From NCBI GenBank assembly GCA_036244855.1, contig BQKZ01002975.1, forward strand, positions 33,128 to 45,651: DNA of 12,524 bases. The letters run 5' to 3'. This document shows positions 7,371 through 12,524 of this stretch, in pieces (positions within the stretch are counted from its first letter, which is position 1; each line of letters starts with the position of its first letter). The stretch is from Temnopleurus reevesii (lineage: Eukaryota; Echinodermata; Echinoidea; Temnopleuroida; Temnopleuridae). The notes beneath the pieces are model-generated. The model did no database searches and was not told the DNA's origin. It saw only the letters and a program-made list of their open reading frames with translations. Both the position numbers and the translations under genes were made by a program.

Positions 7371-8683
7371 TCAAAAAAATAAAGAATGGTGTAGCGATGC
7401 AAGAATTTATTGACCATATCTATTGTTCTGACCATTTAGGGCGATAACTAGTCAGGACTGTTGTAAAATATTCCCGACTTCCACAGTATTTCCTTTCATG
7501 ACATTGATAAACTTTATGTCTTTCCTCTCTTATTTCCTTTCCAATATCCTGGGATATAACTCTTTACTGAAGTTCTAAGGATTTTTTTTTTCATCTGTGT
7601 TTCTTTTTTTCTCACTGCACTTTAATTTAATTTTCCTCTTGCCATTTTTAATGTCACTCTTTCTTTCATTAGCCAATGATTTACATGCACATGTGTAATA
7701 GTCAACCTTGTCATTCAAATCACGTCACAATGATTAAAATGGGAAAAACATCAATCTATCTTAAATTGAAATAGTAACAAACTAGTATCTTTAGATGCAA
7801 AATTCGTTTGTTGGGATTTTCATGAACTGAAAGATTTACAAGGAACTGGTTGTGTGTATGGGTATGATGCCTGCTGTGTCTTTATGACTTTATTCCTTGT
7901 TTTCACTTTTTCCTATTTCTGTTCTGTCTCACTCTCTATCTCTATCTGTCTCACTCCCCTCAGTTACACCTGTATAAAGCTCAACAAAACTTTAATGCTA
8001 TTTTGAATGTTTAGCAAAAACAAAACTAGATATCTAACCTCTGTAGGAATAGAAGGATATATTTTCACCTAACGGTGTTGTAAGTGGAAGAGTTAGTCAT
8101 TCTATACTTTGTGATTAGAGCAAAAAAGCAATGGGATTGGAATATCAGACAGACGAAGAAGATGATTTCATTTATTCTGGATGTTTTAGTGAGTAAATGT
8201 GTAATATTTGCAACTTTTATTGATGTGGATAGAGAGTTTCAAATGTCTTGTATTTTTTTTCTTCAAGGAAGGGGATTTTTTTTAAATTTTATGTCTCATA
8301 TGTGTATATTATTATGTACTTCTTACCCCCTCTGGGAAATTCAGCTTCTCATCGTTCATATTGATAAATTAGAGTTAATGCTCGTGTGATGAACTTGAAT
8401 CCATTATTAAGTAAAATAGCAGAAAAGTGAGGTCAAATGTATTTACATGTACTAAATGATTCGTTGTCTAATAATAATTTAATAAACCTATAAATTTATA
8501 TATAGAACCTAATAGTTTGAAGAAAAAAATCTCTATGCACTGAGCAAGTTTATGGTTTTAACATAAATGACTTATCATCTGTAGTCGTTAACAACTTATA
8601 TCATCGAGACATGAATTGATTAAAGTATATTTTGGATGTCTTAATTGTGAAATTAATAGAAAGGTCATTGTTCTGTCTGACAG

Positions 8684-8940
8684 GGATGGCCACTCCAAGT
8701 ACTTCTAGGCCAGTGTCAATCTTGGAGCTTGTTACTCTCAAAGAATACGCTCCATTGGATTCCCTCTTTCGGCTGCTTCCCAAGAAGGCTCAACGAGTCC
8801 TAGCCCTCAACCAATCCAACATTGATGTGGAGCTGACATGCGTGGATGCAAGCAGCGAATTCATTGTGCTAGGATCTAATATCTCTATAGTGTATGTGTT
8901 CGACAGACAAGAGCAACAGTTAGCAAAGCTGAGATGTGAG
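8684..8940 (+). CDS. TECPR2: TECPR2-like protein, first coding exon (partial gene)
   Basis: The frame from ATG at 8686 gives 85 residues before a GT donor at 8941 (GAG then GTGAGG). The segments ELVTLKEYAPLDSLFRLLP, VELTCVDASSEFIVLGS and IVYVFDRQEQQLAKL align with the human TECPR2 N-terminus, which has EPVTFREFCPLYYLLNAIP, LTALDTNGDYIAVGSSIGM and LYLYCRHLNQMRKYNFE. These are the lead-in and first blade of its N-terminal WD40-type propeller. TECPR2 is a large protein that binds ATG8-family proteins and acts in autophagy and ER-exit-site or lysosome tethering; human mutations cause a neuropathy/spastic paraplegia. A possible acceptor TTCTGTCTGACAG ends at 8683, so the exon may begin at 8684; alternatively the ATG lies in a longer 5' exon. 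The ATG context is good (G at -3, G at +4) and no in-frame ATG precedes it nearby. Past 8940 the frame runs on into intron and stops at 8994. The next exon was not found before the contig ends at 10658. Confidence 0.8.
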
Positions 8941-8995
8941 GTGAGGAATTGGTCTAGAGTTCATGTAGAGAACAGGGTGCTACAAATTTTTTAAA

Positions 8996-9372
8996 GCACT
9001 TGCCCAGTCAGGCAAGCAAATTTTAGAAATAGCTCAAGAACACTTGTCCAGAAATAAATATAACTTGCCCCAAATAAAGAATCGAAGCTAAAACACACAA
9101 AATTTGTATCTGAGAGACAGCAATAATTAGCTTAAATTGCAACACCTGGATTTGATTGACCTGGTTTCCAACCGATGTTTATTTGTTTGTTTGTTTGTTG
9201 TTGTTTTTTCAGAGGGGGGGGGGGCTTGCCCAAGTTGGGCAAGCAGCTGTTACTTTTGCTGAAATATTCTTGTCCAGCCATGACTTTCAATTGTCTTGAT
9301 TATGTGGGAATTTATGTTAAGACAAGAAATAATTGTCCCGGCCAATCAGAAAGTGCTTATGCAGCGCCCTGA
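8996..9372. repeat. Probable dispersed repeat with ACTTGCCC motifs
   Basis: The motif ACTTGCCC or CTTGTCC recurs near 8999, 9043, 9063, 9225 and 9270, and 9225-9243 is a perfect 19-base palindrome, CTTGCCCAAGTTGGGCAAG. A second short palindrome, CTTGCCCAGTCAGGCAAG, lies at about 9000-9017. The pattern suggests one or two fragments of an inverted-repeat element interrupted by (TTTG)n and G11 simple repeats at 9181-9224. Confidence 0.45.
9214..9224. repeat. Homopolymer, G11, next to (TTTG)n
   Basis: An 11-base G run preceded by about five TTTG/TTG units from 9181. Confidence 0.85.
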
Positions 9373-10658
9373 GAGAGTGAAGAATTTTTAAAGAAATATA
9401 TTTCTAGATTTAAACAAACCTTGCATTGCTTTAGTCAGTTGAAATTTCAAAGGATGCAGCAAAACAATACTTATTTCAGATGTAATTTTGACCATTGATC
9501 TACCATTATTATGCTTTGCATTAGATATATGCAATAGTCAGGTTGTAATCTCCACTGTATCTTTGTTTTAACAAGTGAAAATTTTCATTGAATTAGTAAA
9601 AATTTTATCCCAGCGAAATTTCAACTTGGTCAATAGTACAGAGTTTTAAAACCAATGATTTTGCTCCTGAATGAATAGATTCTAATTTAGAGGTCCGTGG
9701 TCATTATTATTGATGTGTATATTAACCTTTAGCATGTTTAGTTTCAGTGTAAGTAATTGATAAACCAGGTATTGTTTTGGAAGGGCGCTCATTGTTTAGA
9801 TAGGAAGGAATACTTCCTAATGCATACTTTCTAGTATTGGTATTACTACGCTTGTAACTGTATGACTTTTAGATAACCTCAGAGAGATCCCATTTTGCGT
9901 TTCCACATTATGCAATTCAATGACCTCAATAGTATGGATATATTGATAGAATTTTTTTTACTGGAGTTTTATCTCTATTAGTTTATGGTTTGGGGACAAT
10001 TTATTTTTTTTCTGAAGACAGCTCTGCATCTAGGGGAAAGTAAAGTATACTTGACATTTTATTCCTCCAGAATGATGAATATTGTAGTTTAAGATTCAGG
10101 ACAGATTCAGGATCTCTACTTGATCAAAAGAATTAATTCTGTATTTACCCATCAATGAAGTACTGTTTGATAGCAATGCATTAATTGATAGGGTGAAATA
10201 GGCACAATTTTAAAGTATTTGCCATGTAAAAAGAACAGCTTGCTCAACATTTTTGGCTTTAATAAAGGAAATAACCATGGATTTGTAGAAGCAATACAGA
10301 TATTGGCTTCCATATCAGAAGGAAATCTTGAAGGTCTTATGACTCAAACCGATCAGTTGGTGATAATGATATTTTCTACCTTGAATATGTGTAGCTTTCT
10401 CTACTCGTTCAGTGTTGTAACTTTTCCCAAAGTGTCACATGCAGAGCAGTTGTAAAGAACTTAAAACAATAACTATATTTCCACAATTAAAATTGGAAGG
10501 CAACCCAAAATAATGATAAAATCCTGACCATTATGTTTCACCAAAGATATGGGAATTAATGCCAAAACAAGAAATAGTTCGAGAAACGCATTAAGTGGTA
10601 AATTCCCTCTTAAAGATTATGCACTGCTTCATTGCAAGAGCATGTACCAGTAAAATAA

Positions 10659-10659
10659 N
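10659..10659. other. Assembly gap (single n) between contigs C and D
   Basis: A single n. Sequence right of it is shared with the end of contig A. Confidence 0.9.
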
Positions 10660-10777
10660 CAGGATAGTGTTTCATAAAACTTAATTACAACTCTATACAC
10701 AACTAGTGACCCTTTTCTGCCCGAAATGATGTCTATAGTACTAAGGTAGTACCTGAGAAATATTCACCAGTTGTGTG
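10660..10777. repeat. Contig overlap, copy in D (identical to 1044-1161)
   Basis: Left end of contig D, starting at the base after the gap at 10659. It shows that D continues A, so the segment from 10778 onward should follow base 1161. Confidence 0.92.
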
Positions 10778-10820
10778 CGTTAGGTTAAGTGTAGCACTAC
10801 AAAGAAGCTTTGTGAAACAC
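10667..10820. mobile_element. MITE-like inverted-repeat element, family 2, copy 2
   Basis: The left end GTGTTTCATAAAACTT pairs with the right end, whose reverse complement is GTGTTTCACAAAGCTT. The inner blocks ACACAACTAGTGA and ACACAACTGGTGA pair as well, giving a foldback of about 154 bases. The first 111 bases of it are also present at 1051-1161 because contigs A and D overlap. It lies in the STYX intron between the exons at 11527-11559 and 605-658. Confidence 0.75.
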
Positions 10821-10982
10821 AACCCTGAAGCAATAGAAAACTCGCAAGGATTTTCAGAGCTACAAAACAACATAAAATCCCACATTTTGTTTTACTTTCC
10901 TTGCATATCTATTTCAATCTACTCTCAGTGTGTTGCATTCAAGCCAGGTGTGTAAATGCGAACCTGGAAGGACGGAAGTCCT

Positions 10983-11495
10983 TAAAGGGGAATTTCACCC
11001 TGACATTCATGCGTTGTCAGCAAATAAAGAAAAAAGATGAACAAACTGTGAAAATTTGAGCAATATCAGATAATCCATTCCAACAAGTACAAATTTTAAA
11101 AGATTGCATTTCCCCAACTAATGGGCATTCTTGAATTGGCAACTTTGGCATAATCTGTGATGTCATACATGGACTTCTCAATGACTTTATACATGGATTT
11201 ATTAAAAATGGATCAATGTCATATATATTCCAATCAAAGAATCACCATCATTTTTTCTGGAATGCTTTAGAATTGATATCTCTATATTATACTTGAACAA
11301 AAAAAAAAGAAACATTTAGTCTACTTCTCTACAAATAGAAGAAAATGTGAATTACTTTGTACAAAGTCAATTGAAAGTTCTCCATGTTGGCAGTCATTTT
11401 TTACCTTTAGGTTGCCAACTGAAGGAGCCCATGGGGGTGATGAATTGAAACTTTGAGAATTCATAACTTTGAAATGGATCATCCGATTTTCGCTA
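10983..11495. mobile_element. Long imperfect inverted-repeat element, right end missing
   Basis: The left end is TTAAAGGGGAATTTCACCC. The left-arm blocks ATCAGATAATCCATT, ATGGGCATTC and TTGAATTGGCAAC match, in the same order, the reverse complement of the right part: ATCGGATGATCCATT, ATGGGCTCCT and TTCAGTTGGCAAC. The arms are some 150-200 bases. The outermost 70 bases of the left arm have no counterpart on the right, so the right end appears lost. The left-end sequence resembles dispersed repeats I associate with sea urchins. It lies in a STYX intron. Confidence 0.6.
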
Positions 11496-11526
11496 TAGGC
11501 AGTGTTAGAATTGTCTTTATTTTTAC

Positions 11527-11559
11527 CTGCATTTCCCTCCTCCTGGTATACACCCAGTC
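11527..11559 (-). CDS. STYX: STYX, first exon seen (N-terminal segment)
   Basis: The 33-base exon encodes DWVYTRRREMQ, 11 codons in phase 0 at both ends. It matches the human EEWTYPMRREMQ segment that precedes the phosphatase-like fold. The acceptor reads TTGTTTCAG and the donor GTAAAA. It lies in contig D, which has to be to the right of contig A for the gene to be colinear. An imperfect inverted-repeat element ends about 30 bases downstream of the donor, inside the following intron. The preceding exon with the initiator methionine was searched for up to the right end and not recognised. Confidence 0.85.
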
Positions 11560-12506
11560 CTGAAACAATAATGGATAAAACAGTTAAAACAGGAATCTGA
11601 GGCCCAAAATAATTTGGTAGTTGGTAGAACCAATTTCCTTAACTGACTCATGACATTGAAAAGGTGTTTGGTTTTTATTTTTTTTTAATTTTAAAGCTGA
11701 ACGTTTCTCATGATCAATCAAAGAACGACTTGTGCTAATTTTAGATTACATATTTAATAGATTGGATGGGCACACAAAAGAATGTATACATTACAAATGA
11801 CTGACACAGAGATTTAGTCAACAAAGCTCAAAGCATCAATCATGAAGCTATTTATTTGATATTAAACTATAGGCCTACTTAGCAACATATTCTAAATAGG
11901 CCAACCTATGGCATGTATTTGTTTGAAAGTCCACATGGCCATCAAAATTGCTTCAAAAACTAATTAACAGCCATTAACACATATTCTTACAAATCAAAGA
12001 TCTCTGGTTTTTATATATTCGCATCCGCATTCGCATTACATTACTCTGAAAATGTGAAAGATTTCACACATGTAGAGAGCTCACATTTGCATGGGCCTAG
12101 GCTATAGTCCCCTTTGATAAATGAAATTCAACTTAACTATACATCTTCTAATCACAACTAAAAACATCTTTCCAGCATTAAATGTGACATATTTTTCTCA
12201 GGAACATTTACAAGTATTCATTCAGTAGAATGTGCATGTACTTGACCTGATTGATACTTCTTTAAAGTCTTATTCTTAACAGAGCAGTAAAATGTAATTC
12301 ACATAGTTTCTGCACTTTCTGCCCACTGTAACTATAATATGCAACACAGAAGCAACTTGTCCTTTCCATAGCCGATAGGCAATACAAAGATATAATGGGA
12401 GGGTGCCGACATTTAAGGCAACAGTAAAATTAAGTCAACTGATCATACTCCTATACTATAGCCCCAAACTCGACCCCTCCCACCTCCCTTCTCTCTCTTT
12501 TTCTCT
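11560..12506. other. Sequence upstream of the first recognised STYX exon
   Basis: Should contain an intron and possibly the 5' exon of STYX. The minus strand was read for a start exon ending in phase 0 before DWVYT and none was recognised. A minor tandem CGCATY repeat lies at 12021-12038. Confidence 0.45.
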
Positions 12507-12524
12507 CCCCCCCCCCCCCCCCCC
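12507..12524. repeat. Homopolymer, C18, at right edge
   Basis: At least 18 consecutive C up to the end of the window, preceded by a CT-rich tract from about 12470. Confidence 0.9.

Larger units (their letters stand above)
6870..8683 (+). other. Non-coding sequence upstream of TECPR2 exon
   Basis: AT-rich with simple-sequence tracts. A 101-codon frame at 8084-8389 has no recognised homology, rests on an AT-rich stretch with T runs and is not considered a gene. No promoter, CpG-rich segment or 5' UTR could be defined. Confidence 0.5.
8941..10658 (+). other. TECPR2 intron following the first coding exon
   Basis: Starts with the donor GTGAGG. No further TECPR2 exon was recognised up to the contig end. 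Frames at 9175-9372 and 10219-10455 do not resemble propeller repeats or any family known to me. Confidence 0.6.
8..11559 (-). other. STYX: STYX gene locus, nine coding exons, scrambled by contig order
   Basis: Nine minus-strand exons together encode 183 residues that follow vertebrate STYX from the WxYxxRREMQ segment to the acidic C-terminal tail. STYX is a catalytically dead member of the dual-specificity phosphatase family; in mammals it binds phosphorylated partners, is reported to anchor ERK in the nucleus and to bind the F-box protein FBXW7. In reading order the exons are 11527-11559, 605-658, 8-105, 4830-4890, 4151-4227, 3657-3707, 3160-3232, 2516-2576, 1713-1756. Every splice phase is compatible with the next. 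The order fits only if contigs run B-A-D; introns then are about 1252, 499, 1332, 602, 443, 424, 583 and 759 bases. The first 20 or so residues, including the start codon, were not found up to the right end. The human protein is about 223 residues, so the missing part is the N-terminus plus a shorter C-tail here. No AATAAA or ATTAAA was seen on this strand between the stop and the contig edge at 1164. Confidence 0.9.

Noticed and set aside
8084..8389. Plus-strand frame of 101 codons
   Set aside because: No recognised family, AT-rich with long T runs and no splice or start context; probably chance.
8601..8783. Minus-strand frame of 60 codons
   Set aside because: Antisense shadow of the TECPR2 exon.
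9175..9372. Plus-strand frame of 65 codons
   Set aside because: Begins in (TTTG)n and runs through a G11 tract; its residues reflect simple repeats.
10219..10455. Plus-strand frame of 78 codons as a TECPR2 exon
   Set aside because: No match to the propeller region that should follow, and no convincing splice sites.
1044..10777. Recent transposition as the cause of the 118-base identity
   Set aside because: The match starts and stops at gap positions rather than at the element's own ends, and covers only part of the element plus flank.
1..12524. A previously undescribed multi-gene system
   Set aside because: The genes seen are two known animal families without functional linkage; the unusual layout is explained by assembly error.

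Overview
This is nuclear DNA from an animal: small exons with GT-AG splice sites, AT-rich introns, a decayed LINE tail and many short inverted-repeat elements. Family recognition of the repeats suggests a marine invertebrate deuterostome, most likely an echinoderm such as a sea urchin; that part is inference with modest confidence. There are no bacterial operons, ribosome binding sites, CRISPR arrays or recognisable RNA genes.

The window is four contigs joined by single-base gaps (n at 1163, 6312 and 10659): A 1-1162, B 1164-6311, C 6313-10658, D 10660-12524. They appear to be in the wrong order. The first 96 bases of A equal the last 96 bases of B, and 118 bases at the end of A equal the first 118 bases of D, so the overlaps call for B-A-D. 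An independent argument from protein order agrees: nine minus-strand exons of one STYX gene are scrambled as printed but read N- to C-terminal in perfect splice phase when contigs are placed B-A-D. C has no overlap with the others and its place is not fixed.

Gene 1 (minus strand, contigs D, A, B) is STYX, the dual-specificity-phosphatase-like pseudophosphatase. Exons lie at 11527-11559, 605-658, 8-105 (partly repeated at 6223-6311), 4830-4890, 4151-4227, 3657-3707, 3160-3232, 2516-2576 and 1713-1756. Together they encode 183 residues including the degenerate P-loop HGNAGISRS with Gly in place of catalytic Cys. The extreme N-terminal exon was not found.

Gene 2 (plus strand, contig C) is represented by one exon at 8684-8940 that matches the N-terminus of TECPR2, an autophagy-related beta-propeller protein. 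The rest of that gene must lie outside the window.

The remaining sequence is intron or flank carrying transposable-element remains: two copies of a 170-190 bp inverted-repeat element (368-539, 2887-3079), two copies of a 155 bp element (4558-4713, 10667-10820, plus its overlap duplicate in A), a pogo/Tigger-like element (1846-2042), foldback elements at 1228-1466 and 6679-6869, a long inverted-repeat element (10983-11495), and a LINE 3' end (about 5591-6001). The two genes have no evident functional link. If C belongs to the right of D they would be head to head.
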